Shown piece after piece: positions 52,821 to 62,746 of a stretch of 64,000 nucleotides of DNA. The notes under the pieces were generated by a model, which saw only the letters and a program-made list of their open reading frames with translations, did no database searches and had not been told where the DNA came from. Every line of letters begins with the position of its first letter. Positions within the stretch are counted from its first letter, which is position 1. This DNA comes from Pelodera strongyloides (lineage: Eukaryota > Nematoda > Chromadorea > Rhabditida > Rhabditidae): NCBI GenBank assembly GCA_036852015.1, contig JAANDG010000086.1, positions 248,001 through 312,000 of the forward strand, written 5' to 3'. The translations under genes were made by a program, and so were the position numbers.

Positions 52821-54042
52821 ATGAGCAAACAATATGGCTCCCAGATCGATATTCTCAGTGAAAGTGTCACTAAGAAAGATGCTGAAGATAAAGACAAAGA
52901 AGAAGAGAGCAGCACTGCCGTCATTATTATTCTAATCTTGATTATCCTCTTGCTCGGTGGGTGTTTCATTATTAAAAATATATGCTTTAGAAAGTGCGTG
53001 GCCTAATCTCTCTACTGAAACAACAGCGTTTTTGTTTCCATAGACTATTCTATGCTTATGCAACACTGCAAGCGAAACAATGCTCAAGCAATATCCCTGG
53101 AGACTAGCTAACCGTAGCCTAGGCCAAGACTTCTGAATATGGACCTAACCTTTCTTTTTACTTATTATCTGTTCCTTTACAAGTACTAATTTAGTTGGCG
53201 GAGGCCTATCCTACTATTTTTACAAACGAAAGAAGAAGCAGGGGGCAGTCGCGAAACAGCAGGGGTTTGCTATTAATTGACACACTTATTTTATTTATTT
53301 ATTAAATATACTAAAAGGTGTGCATCCGACTTAGTAACTTAATTCGTAGTTGCTGGCGATATTCCATATAATGTATACGCAAACAAATAGTTCTAATGAG
53401 CACATAATGTCACAGAATGGCACACAATTTGAGCTTCTCCTAAAAACCACGTAACATTCCGCTTTAAAGCTCCTCATATTAGTTTCTTTCACTTGCTCAT
53501 TTAGCTCAGGCTCAGGCACGCAGATTTCTGGTGGGACGGGAAGGGTAGTTGAGTATGAAAATCTTGGGCCCGATTCCCCAAATGGCCAACCACGCTCCTG
53601 GGATTCAAATGATTTTTCACCACAACAACGCACTCCCCAAGGTTTGTATTTACTTTTTTTTAAATGTATTTACAAAGTTTTTGACGTTCGGGAAACGTGA
53701 AGGAAAACGTGAGTTTTTTTCCTACACTGTGAGTGTACCTATTTTGGTCATGTGTACTTGAACCCCAGACTGTTTATTTGAACATATCCAACGATTATGT
53801 GTAGTGCATTTTTCCTGAAGATTGGCGGACAAGTATACAAGCAAACTATTTCAGGTCAGCAGTACCCTGGAGCGGGCAATAGTCCTCATGGGGTGGGGCC
53901 TGGGCCATACGCAGGAGGTCCTGCTGGACCTAAGGGACCCTGCCCACCCGGCCGAGGACAACCACCGTACCCTAATGCTTACCCACCACTGGCCAACGCT
54001 CCACCACATCCAAATCAAAATGGACCACCACGGCGCGCATGA
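52821..54042 (+). CDS. Small single-pass membrane protein with Lys-rich juxtamembrane and Pro/Gly-rich tail
   Basis: Four exons (52821-52956, 53195-53264, 53505-53641, 53855-54042) join in frame to 176 residues. A TTTCAG acceptor at 52811-52816 lies four bases before the ATG, and all three frames through that acceptor hit stops, so translation starts here, probably after trans-splicing. There is no signal peptide. Residues 1-31 are very acidic (DAEDKDKEEESS), residues 32-55 form one hydrophobic helix, then KRKKK, and then a Gly/Ser/Pro/Gln/Asn-rich tail (QQYPGAG, PGPYAGGP, PPYPNAYPP). Reading through the donor at 53264 would end at a stop at 53278-53280 and give a 73-residue form. The phase 1 / phase 2 junctions around the Lys-rich exon match the other three genes of this cluster. 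The family is not recognised. AATAAA lies at 54414. Confidence 0.75.
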
Positions 54043-54413
54043 GAGTCGATACTTATTCAATAGGTGCGTTCAAATCCCTTGCTCTTTTATTAGATATGTA
54101 TCGATTTTTTTAGTAGAATTACACGGGCACCTCCCAACCCTAAATACGAGCTGGTATATACACGTGGTTAGTTATATGCACGTGGTTAGACTATGGTAGA
54201 TCCTGAGCAGGTTAACTTGAAACTCAGATAAACGTTTAGTGCTCGGTTTTATATGTATTGAGATTTCAATTTCAGAACTGCGCCTCCCTTCAGACCACGG
54301 CGTCAAAAAAATTTCCAGCATGACACGTATTCCCTGCATTTTTCAGTTCACTTAAGTGTTTTCTTGTCATCATCATCTCTGCAGACTCAGATCTCATCTG
54401 TTTACTAAAACAC

Positions 54414-54419
54414 AATAAA
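54414..54419 (+). terminator. Candidate poly(A) signal of the gene at 52821
   Basis: AATAAA about 370 bp after the stop; the distance is long for a nematode 3' UTR, so this is tentative. Confidence 0.4.
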
Positions 54420-54894
54420 GTACAATGGAGTTCCCTTAAAAAGTTAGATTATTCACTTTTGAGTTGTCATTTTTGAGTTGACAGGAATTATGTGAACGTA
54501 GAATCCCACTGAATTGTACGATAATGAACCATCGTTCACTATTCTTACCATTTAATTAGATGCTTCGATGATTAATAATAAAAAATTTCAAGTGATGTAC
54601 TTTGTTCAACTGGTTGTACAGGTAGCACATTCATAAATTAATAGAACTTTTTAAATAAAGAAAATACAAAAACGAACAGCTCAAGGTTTCAAAGGATAAA
54701 AGCATGGAGAATTTTCTCGGAGAAAATAGTTTATACTCATGAGAAAGTTCATAGGAAAGTAAATAAAACGTGTCTCATTCGCGATTGCATACATGATTTA
54801 ACTTGCAGACAAACAGCGTAGCACTAAAAAATGATTTCATACAAAAGCTAATAAGCATTGGAAAAAAAATCAGCGAGATTTTTAAATAAAGAAC

Positions 54895-54940
54895 ATTAAG
54901 CCATGTGACGTGTTGAAGTGTCGATCGTTTTCCATGAAGC
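54895..54940 (-). other. Conserved 48-nt block, copy C
   Basis: Minus-strand copy with one A deleted from the A-run and two substitutions relative to B, 350 bp downstream of the stop of the minus-strand His-rich gene. Weaker similarity to copy B continues another ~80 bp. Confidence 0.6.
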
Positions 54941-55289
54941 TGTTGAAATACACAACAATTATTCATATCATATGCGTAAAGACGAAGGCTAGAGATTTAA
55001 TATAAAAAAATTATGATTAAGCTACGAGTGGCAGCTTGCTTAGCTTAGTACCGGTAACATAAACCGGCGGTTTGTTTTCACAATTTTCGCATATACATCA
55101 AAGTGAAAGCTCTACAATGATGAGCTACACCTCATTTCGTAACTCGGCCATTTGGAAGTATGTATATTCCAAAATACTATTAAACGAATAGATAAAGGAA
55201 ACTAAGAACTCACGTAATATTGGAAATCAGTTGTTCTTCAATAGAGTAGTACTAAAGCAGATCACATGCCGTACAGCCGAGAGCAGCTC

Positions 55290-57589
55290 TTATCGAGGCT
55301 GAAAAGCTTCAATTAAAGTTAATATACAGAGAAATTGGATGCTACGAGTGAGAGCGTGATGGGGTAACGAACAAATGGGTGATTTTTTTGTAACACGATG
55401 CGAAAATCAAAGTGGACCGCGGTCCACAGAAAACAAAACGCCGGGCCGCGCATATGATAAATGAGCCAACTAGTTTCATTTGCGCAGTTCTTGTCAGGAT
55501 TACTCCAAACTAGGTACAAAACTGTCAAGCAGTGTAGATACAAAATATCTCGTTGAAGTGTACATCGTATGAAATGAATCAGTGGTCAGAGAGGGTATAT
55601 TAGAAAGTTTTAGAGATAGAAGATAGAAGATGAGAGAGAAGAGGGATAAAGCAACATCTTAGAATAAAAGTATCACAATATTTCTGTGTCCTGACCTGTT
55701 GTCCGTATGGTTGCGCGGAATACTGCTGTGGCTGTGCTTGTTGTTGATATTGGTATCCTTGTTGCGGTTGTGGGTAAGCCGGCTGCGCTGCATACTGCTG
55801 CGGTTGTTGTGCATACGCTTGCTGTCCGGCATACTGTTGTGCTGGATATTGTTGCGGTGTTGCGGCGTATGCTACCTGTGCTTGTGGTTGCACTACTTGC
55901 GCTTGTTGCACCTCAACTGCTGGCCTGAAACGCAAGTAATCATTAGTCTCGTTCTCATTTAGCGCACTTATATCTGCAGCTTTTCCCGGCGGCTATGTTT
56001 TGTTCCTGGGGAATATTTCCCTGGTGAATCTTTGTGTTAAATATGGCTTCAAAATAGTCAAACGTGGGAGAAGTCTTGATTCTCACGCCGGTTTCATTGA
56101 GTGAGTGTGGCTAGATTCGAACCCGGGTCAGCTGACTGCGAAGCGCGGATGTTCAAACCGCGTCACCCCCGGTCAACGGCAAACTATACAATGCAAAATA
56201 TTGTAACACAAGTCGGCTCACGCCGCCTGAGGCGACTTACTTGGAAATATGATTCGTTTAGCAAAGGCATACTTATATACAAAGTTTCAAACGCATCATT
56301 AGAAATTCACATAATAGGAAACAGTCGCATATGCATACTTCGATATTGAGCTGCGAAACTCTTGTTATGCCCGAACACGCGGAACTATTGTCGAAAATTT
56401 GCATTTCCGTTACGCACATCGGTATGCAAATTAGGCTACAGTTACTCTTTTATATAATAAGATAGGTGTAACTCACGTAGCCTCTTGATTTCTCGCCCTA
56501 CAACATGCTAGAACTATGAAAAACACGACAACTGAAAGGAAAGTATATTATTTTATCATAATTTTATAGCTTTTACCTTCTTATCAACATTTACATATGA
56601 TGCTGCACACATATATTATAAATAATGTGTTAATAAATTTGTTTATTTATTTAATTATTTTATGTCTCAAGGGATCAAGCAAGATTCTGAAATTCGGATT
56701 GCCACAAACTATTGAAAAATAATAGTCCTTACAAAACACGACTACAACAACCAAGAAGATGACGATCGCTGCAACGCCACCTGAAAATGGGTTTGCCAAG
56801 GTTCTGCATATGAAACGGAAGAATCTGTGATGCCAGCATTTTGAGTCTGGAACCCGTTCGCGCACATGTGGCGCGCTCCTGGCGCACAAGCGGCACACTG
56901 CATATCCTCAATGTATTTTTCAAAAATCATGATCTCGCTCATAAAATTAACGCCATCCTCGGTATTGCAAAGAACAAATTAGTTTGAACGCTGCAGTTAC
57001 AGCCGTACAAGGTAAAGCTACGGCATGAAAAACAGAAATAAAATACAAGGAACACAAACGATCCATACAATATTCTGAGTGTGCTTCTGAACTTACCGGG
57101 AGAAAGTTTTCCTCCTCCTCCTGAAGAAGTTGAAGAACTTGAACCGACCACGATTGGAACATGACCATGAGCATGATGGTGGTGAACCACTCCGGGAGCG
57201 TGGACATGCACGTGCCCATGCACGTGGTGGACCACTACGAAGTTCTGAACAGAAAGTCGGGTGGTCAAATGGCTAGTGGGTTCGTCTCTAACGCACTCGA
57301 CGCGGGTTCGAGTCGGGGCAACTTTGAAACCACCACCCGGCGAGAGAGTTCGAGTCGCGCCAACTTGAAACTCCACCCGGCGAGAGAACTTTGGGCGATG
57401 ACTCTTGGCCCTAAACCGAACATCTGGAATTCGATCTATTATTAAAACATAAATAATGTATAGATTGTAGCGCCATTGACGGTCATGCGCACTTCAAAAT
57501 TCAAAACAATAAATAGTTTGACCAAAACTGTGGAATACCTGTAAGGTAAGAAACGAGCACAGAATTATAAATTTAAAGCTCCGATTCAT
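55290..57589 (-). CDS. His-rich ectodomain membrane protein with Gln/Tyr-rich tail (copy 1)
   Basis: Exons 57539-57589, 57097-57244, 56733-56780, 56477-56531, 55696-55924, 55290-55298 join in frame to 179 residues. Order of parts: signal peptide MNRSFKFIILCSFLTLQ; His-rich ectodomain (HHVHGHVHVHAPG, VHHHHAHGHV) ending in a Ser/Gly run; a membrane segment split over two exons (GVAAIVIFLVVVVVF, VVFFIVLACC); Arg-containing juxtamembrane RARNQEAT; then a tail with repeated QQYPAQQYAGQQ- and QQYAAQPAY-like units. The last exon codes only Pro-Arg-stop. The clustered histidines could bind metal, and the ACC motif is a plausible palmitoylation site; both are inferences. All exon boundaries and phases match the plus-strand paralogue at 58698-61189. 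Introns carry a tRNA-like remnant and an F-family repeat. The family is not recognised. Confidence 0.82.
56100..56190 (-). repeat. tRNA-like remnant
   Basis: On the minus strand a perfect B-box GGGTTCGAATC sits downstream of GGGGGTGACGCGGTTTGAAC. No cloverleaf forms, so it may be a decayed tRNA or a SINE head. Confidence 0.4.
56213..56464 (+). mobile_element. F-family dispersed repeat, copy 3
   Basis: Shares ACGCCGCCTGAGGCGACTTA, ATATGCATACTTCGATATTG and TTTATATAATAAGAT with copy 1. In intron 4 of the minus-strand His-rich gene. Confidence 0.65.
57256..57387 (+). repeat. tRNA-like remnant followed by a ~42-bp tandem duplication
   Basis: A-box-like TGGCTAGTGG (57270) and B-box-like GGTTCGAGTC (57305) are about ten bases closer than in a tRNA. 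The B-box part is then repeated: GTTCGAGTCGGGGCAACTTT (57306) and GTTCGAGTCGCGCCAACTTG (57348), each ending CACCCGGCGAGAGA. Confidence 0.5.
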
Positions 57590-58697
57590 GACTGGTAATG
57601 TAGGAAATGGGAGACCGTTTTCTTAAATAGCCAAGAAAGTATTTACATAAGGCAATAGCCAGTTGTTCTATGTTAGAGTAATGTATAATTATAAGTTTCT
57701 GCTAGAAAGCATCCATATAATTTTTTCTGTTACAGCAACGATAAGCTCCCGGGTGGCTGTTTCTTTTTAAACACATACAAGGGCCCGATTGTACGGCCAT
57801 GTATGCGATTTGCACTTGTGAAAATGACAAATGCCTGCCCATGCTCAGACCATTTTTCATGAATGTCAGCTGTCTACCGTAACCCATGTGAATAACGCAT
57901 TTGACATGGTCCTACAGCGAAAGTGTACCAGATCCGTACTATTTTGAAATAGATCCGTAGTAGATTCAAAATCGTTGCGGGCCCATGTCATTTACATCGA
58001 CTCGAACATGAAAAGGCATTTGTCATTTTCGCATACATGGACAAGCCATCAGGTTCATAGAATATTTTTGCCTGTAGTGGAAGTGAGCAATACCAGCAAT
58101 GGAGGTTTTGACGAAAAGAACATCAGTCATTCATAGTCTATTCGAGTGTATTTATATGAATATGAGTCCTCGTGCATTGCTACGTGTACTACACGTGTAC
58201 ATATTCTGATTGTCTTTTTTACCGCGAATCATTATCACAATTATTTTTAGGACAGAGTACAATCGAATACACTTTTTAGCGCAAACAAGTTATTCCCAAT
58301 TATTCCGTGCAATAGCTTCATAATTGCAAAACGATTTTGCAATTCTGGAAAAATTCAGCATGACTTTTTTTTTACGTTGGGCCGTTAATATCGTCCGCGC
58401 CAAAACGGGCACCTCGTACCTCGTACTAACAAAATTTAGTATATCAACAAAAAACTCAAACAACTACTGAAAGGGGAACCCTAATTTGAATGTTTATTAG
58501 ACTCTCAAAAAGCTTGTTCTTTTCCAAGAAGCATATGCATAGCCATAGCTACTTTAATATCCGAATACATACCATACCACCAGAAACTTATAATTCGACT
58601 TTACAGGCCAATACGCAATCTGAACAAGGGTAGGCCGTATTTAAATTCTTTCTTGGTATTTAAGAGAATAATTTGCTAGTTTCTCTCATTACTGACC
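57590..58697. promoter_or_regulatory. Putative bidirectional promoter of the divergent His-rich pair
   Basis: The 1.1 kb between two divergent start codons must hold both promoters. It includes an imperfect inverted repeat (57785-57855 against 57995-58055, sharing CATTTGTCATTTTC). No TATA-like or trans-splice site could be assigned with confidence. Confidence 0.4.
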
Positions 58698-61189
58698 ATG
58701 AATCGAAGTTTCCAATTTATAATTCTATACTCGTTTATTGCTTTACAGGTATTCCACCAATTTTTTTATCAAGCTCAATTAAACTACTGGAAGTGTGACC
58801 AAATTTCTAGTGGATAAAAATCTGTATAATTTTGTAATTCGGACTCTCGTTAGGTACAAATATTCTTGTAATTATAACATCTTGTACACCACAACCACCA
58901 TTGCGGTATCATTTGACTTTGGTTTATTATTCATGACGCAAGCGATAAACATATTCATCTTTTATGTATCCTCTTGTATATCTTCAGCTTTTCAGAGTAT
59001 CGTTCCCGGGCAGGTTCATCAGCATGGGCATGTCCATGCTCCTGGTCAAGTACATCACCACCACCACGGACATCATCATCACGTACGCCCTATTCCCGTG
59101 ATACGTCGTCCTGTTGTCGTTGACACAGACGCAGAACCGAGCAGAATCTCGCCTGGTAGGTTCAGAATATTGGCTAGAAGAGTACAACGCGAACTTATAT
59201 CGCTCCCACTGCTCCTTTCTCATGCTAGCGGCGTGAGATCGACTGGTACAATTAGACATTTTCATTGGCGTGTATTTGTTTACAGTAGCGTAAGTTTTTT
59301 TTACGAATAACACATTGAACCTACTTGTGCGCCGCAAGTGGGCCTCGCACAACATCATTCATTCCTTTGCCAAGTCACAACCGACAGACAAGCGATGTGC
59401 CGACGGTGTGCCAGGAGTGCGACACGAACTTTTCAAAACTCGCGAGCCCCTGGCATACCCGTCGCTCACCGGCGCTTAGGTAGCTCACGGTATATTGTGT
59501 GGCTCCGCCAAGTCATCCCTTTGACTGTCACATTAAAGAATTGTACTTCGGCAACAGAACTTAGAATAAATTATTTTCAGCTGCCGCAGGACTCATCATT
59601 GGCTTCTTCCTTCTAGTATGTGTATTTGGTAAGAATCATGTTATTGAGCTAGTGAACAATTAGTAAACGTCCTTGTTAATATTGTCTAACCACCTAGAGC
59701 CACAAAAATAATGTCACTTAGAGTGTTATTTTCAAAATAGACTCTTATAGATGAATATACCTCTAGTGTTTGATTGGTTAGACATGTGCACAGAGCATAT
59801 GCTATAACCGGCTTTCTGCTCAAAACACAACGAGTTGAAATGCAAAATTCATACATTTTTTCCAGGGGCTGTATTTTTCGTTGTTCGAGCATGCTGTTCG
59901 AGACGTGCGGAACAAGCGGAGCAAGCTTCGTGAGTAGCCACCATTTTACAATGTTTAGTTACGTGGGATGTATGTATAGCAGTGACTCAGGAAACATTTA
60001 AAAAAGATAAAGGACACTAAAACGCTAAGTCAAGAATCCGCGCAAACTTCAGGTGGATTTGCATAGCAAAAACATGACCAATTAACAGTAAGCCTCCGAT
60101 CTTCTCGTTAAAGGGACTGGCCCATCAAAATCAACTTATATTTAGCATTTGTTCATTGTTTTTGTAAAGGGTAATTATTATAATATATGCATCGCTAAAT
60201 TTCAGCCAGATTCATCCCCGCTAAAATCTTTCGGTTTCGATAATCGGAGAACCATACCGTAGACGAACATCAATTGCGCCATTATTTTCTTGTCACGTGT
60301 CCCGGGGGAATATGGCTATATAGGCAGATACTCTCCCGGGTCCACAATCAGAGCGAGGTATCCTGGGGGTTAAGAAAATAAGCGTGCAATTGTTGTTCGT
60401 CTGCGGTATGGTTCTCCGATTATCGACACCGAAAAATTTCAGCGAGATAAATCTGGCTGAAATTTAGCAGTGCATATATTATAATAATCACCCTTTACAA
60501 AAACAATGAACAAATGCTAAATATAGGTTTATTTTGATTTGCCCGTCCCTTTAAGCCGAGTTATACCACCCAGGCTACCTTTTGGGGCCTGGAACATATA
60601 GAGCTCATGCACGATTTCTTGATAACTTTCCCTTTTCAGTCCGGCAGCAGAGGAAGTGCAGCAACCACAAGCAGCACAAGTAGGATACGCGGCTTCACCG
60701 CAACAATATAGTGTATCTCCACAACAGCAATATCCAGCACAGCAGTATGCCGGACAGCAAGTTTATGCACAACAGCCGCAGCAATATGCGGCGCAGCCGG
60801 CTTACCAACAGCAAGGATATCAATATCAACAGCAAGCAGCACAACCGCAGTATCCGGGGCAGCAGTACAACTACGCACAGCAGGTGAGCGTCAAGCCTCA
60901 AAGACAGGTCGCAGGCCATATGACATTCTGCTTAGGTTTATCAGAGGATTCAACTCTTAAATTCTTGCTCTACATTTTAATATTAATAAATGTTTATTAA
61001 AATGAGTAGAAAAAATTGGAACGCTTCACAAATTTACGGCATCCTCTATGGGTCCATGACCACATGCACGTTTTCTCTGTATTGTTCCAATTTTAGTTAT
61101 GTTCATCGAAATTTTAGTGCGATATTGCATCTGTGTATTCAATTCAGTTTACTTGAACGTATTTATTTGAATCTTTTCAGCCTCGCTAG
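58698..61189 (+). CDS. His-rich ectodomain membrane protein with Gln/Tyr-rich tail (copy 2)
   Basis: Exons 58698-58748, 58996-59155, 59581-59628, 59866-59929, 60640-60883, 61181-61189 join in frame to 191 residues. Parts: signal peptide MNRSFQFIILYSFIALQ; ectodomain with PGQVHQHGHVHAPG and VHHHHHGHHHHV, then RPIPVIRRPVVVDTDAEPS; membrane segment AGLIIGFFLLVCVF continued by AVFFVVRACC; juxtamembrane CSRRAEQAEQA; tail rich in Gln, Tyr, Ala and Pro (QQYPAQQYAGQQVYAQQ). The last exon again codes only Pro-Arg-stop. It is divergent from copy 1, with 1.1 kb between the two start codons. Intron 4 holds a TTAA MITE at 60108-60554. Likely location is the plasma membrane or a secretory compartment, His-rich side out; this is inferred from signal peptide and charge. 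Confidence 0.83.
60108..60554. mobile_element. C-family TTAA MITE, copy 3
   Basis: TTAAAGGGACTGGCCCATCA at the left and ATTTGCCCGTCCCTTTAA at the right, with long complementary arms. Lies in intron 4 of the plus-strand His-rich gene. Confidence 0.85.
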
Positions 61190-61351
61190 ATGCTACAGTG
61201 AGATACGTGCTTTGTTGTAATACTCTATGAAACAACAATTTTCTACCAATATTACGTGAGCAACTCTACTTTTATCCATGAAGACCATGGTTCATTGTCT
61301 TTTGGCTAACTCAAGCTAATATTTGCGAATACAACGTGCGGCTTTGGCCGG

Positions 61352-61460
61352 AGAGCGACATAACATAACATTAACATAACATTTATTACGAACATAAAAT
61401 GTCGCACAAGTTTTGTCAAGGCAATACCCAATACCACAATAAATAACTATGAAACGTGAC
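61352..61460 (-). mobile_element. 3' tail of the same retrotransposon family, reverse orientation
   Basis: Its reverse complement matches 31400-31503, including GACAAAACTTGTGCGACATT and the repeated ATGTT tail. Confidence 0.55.
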
Positions 61461-61591
61461 ATGCTACAAAATACGGGTGGGCCGCCCACTTCGGGCCAAA
61501 TGGCCAAATATGTATGTGTAGGCGGCGCGCCGGTAATGTAGTCAGGGCAGATATATACAGCTTTTCAGTATATTTTCAGTGCATTTCAGCC

Positions 61592-61639
61592 GCTTCATGG
61601 AAAAACGATCAACACTTCAACACGTCACATTGCTTAATT
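61592..61639 (+). other. Conserved 48-nt block, copy B
   Basis: About 400 bp downstream of the stop of the plus-strand His-rich gene, right after a TTTCAG. Core identical to copy A. Confidence 0.6.
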
Positions 61640-61909
61640 CCTTTATATGAAAAAAACCCTCGCTGATTCTTTGCTTAGCTTTTGCATAAAATTATTTTTA
61701 GTGTTGCTCAATTTCTGCTACTATAATCTTGTAATATGTACAAACTCAAGAACTATACAGTTTCTCACGAAATTTTGGGTGTTTTGTGTGCTTTATATGC
61801 AAAATCTACTTTTTTTTTGTATGACATGTTCTCTACACTACAGTAAGTGTGCAAGTACCCTTACACCCTCACCCAATTTTCAACGAGGGTGCTTAGTTGC
61901 TTTATTATC

Positions 61910-62222
61910 ACCAGACGGCTATCGCCGCCTAAGGCAACATGGCGATCATACAAAAAAAGTTACTGCTACTTATATGAAACACATGAAACGTATCTTCCAA
62001 ATGTATGCAATGAAATTTGACTGTTTATTTGAAGAGTTGGGAAAAGTTGCTTTAGCTTTAGCAAAAGCCTGAAACGTAGAAAAATAAATGGTGGAGCATT
62101 TTGGTTTACTCAAGACTGCCGCACCGACTCCTTTTTTATTCCCCAGTGCGAATTTGAGATATTCTAATTTTCGTTGTGGACATCCAATCCTTCAAACTCT
62201 TCTCCTTTACATAATGAGATAC
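61910..62222 (+). mobile_element. F-family dispersed repeat, copy 4
   Basis: Begins ACCAGACGGCTATCGCCGCC; the 3' limit is uncertain (TTTACATAATGAGAT). Confidence 0.45.
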
Positions 62223-62746
62223 TTTTTCCAAAAGGGAAGCAAAAAACGAAGATTCAACGTTTATTCAACTTTGAGTAAATAAAAGTGCGGTCATATTTTT
62301 TTATTTTGGGAAAAAATAATACAGTCGACAATGAACTCTACTAGTTTTCCAAACTCAAATGATTTATACAAATTGTTGTTTTAAGAAGTAGTACACACTG
62401 ATATGTTTTTAGTGAAAGAGCGGTGTCTGGGAATATGATGTTATGCATTTTTCTGATGTTAATTTCGTTGATATTGTCCTCTGAAATAGCTACTCTTTTT
62501 GCAATTAGATTATCATGAAATTCGAGAAACAAACTTTGCCAAGAACAGCAAATGGCATACCAATTAGCAAATAATTCAATTATTACGTAAGTTTCAACAC
62601 ATTATAAATAGCGTTTATTATCTTGAAAATGGCCCCGCGACGTTTTAGGTAGAGCATTTAAGTAGCGCGTCTCTAAACGAATCAACCGTGCATCATATAG
62701 CACCCAAAAACAACAGTAAGCGGTGAACCATGAAAAATCGATACCA

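Larger units (their letters stand above)
54043..55289. other. Convergent 3' flanks of two cluster genes
   Basis: Lies between the stop codons of the plus-strand gene ending at 54042 and the minus-strand gene ending at 55290. It contains AATAAA at 54414 for the former and the minus-strand copy of the 48-nt block (54895-54940) downstream of the latter. No other gene was seen. Confidence 0.5.
61190..62746. other. Convergent 3' flanks at the right of the cluster
   Basis: Downstream of the plus-strand His-rich gene: a retrotransposon tail in minus orientation (61352-61460), a copy of the 48-nt block (61592-61639) and an F-family repeat (about 61910-62222). An open stretch at 61647-62072 is AT-rich, runs into the F repeat, and is not supported as a gene. 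Confidence 0.5.

Noticed and set aside
61590..61637. Last exon reading PLHGKTINTSTRHIA for the plus-strand His-rich gene
   Set aside because: The same reading is shifted in the minus-strand paralogue by a one-base deletion, whereas the Pro-Arg-stop exon is kept in both.
54895..61639. 48-nt block as a microRNA
   Set aside because: I found no complementary arm near any copy, so no hairpin precursor can be drawn.
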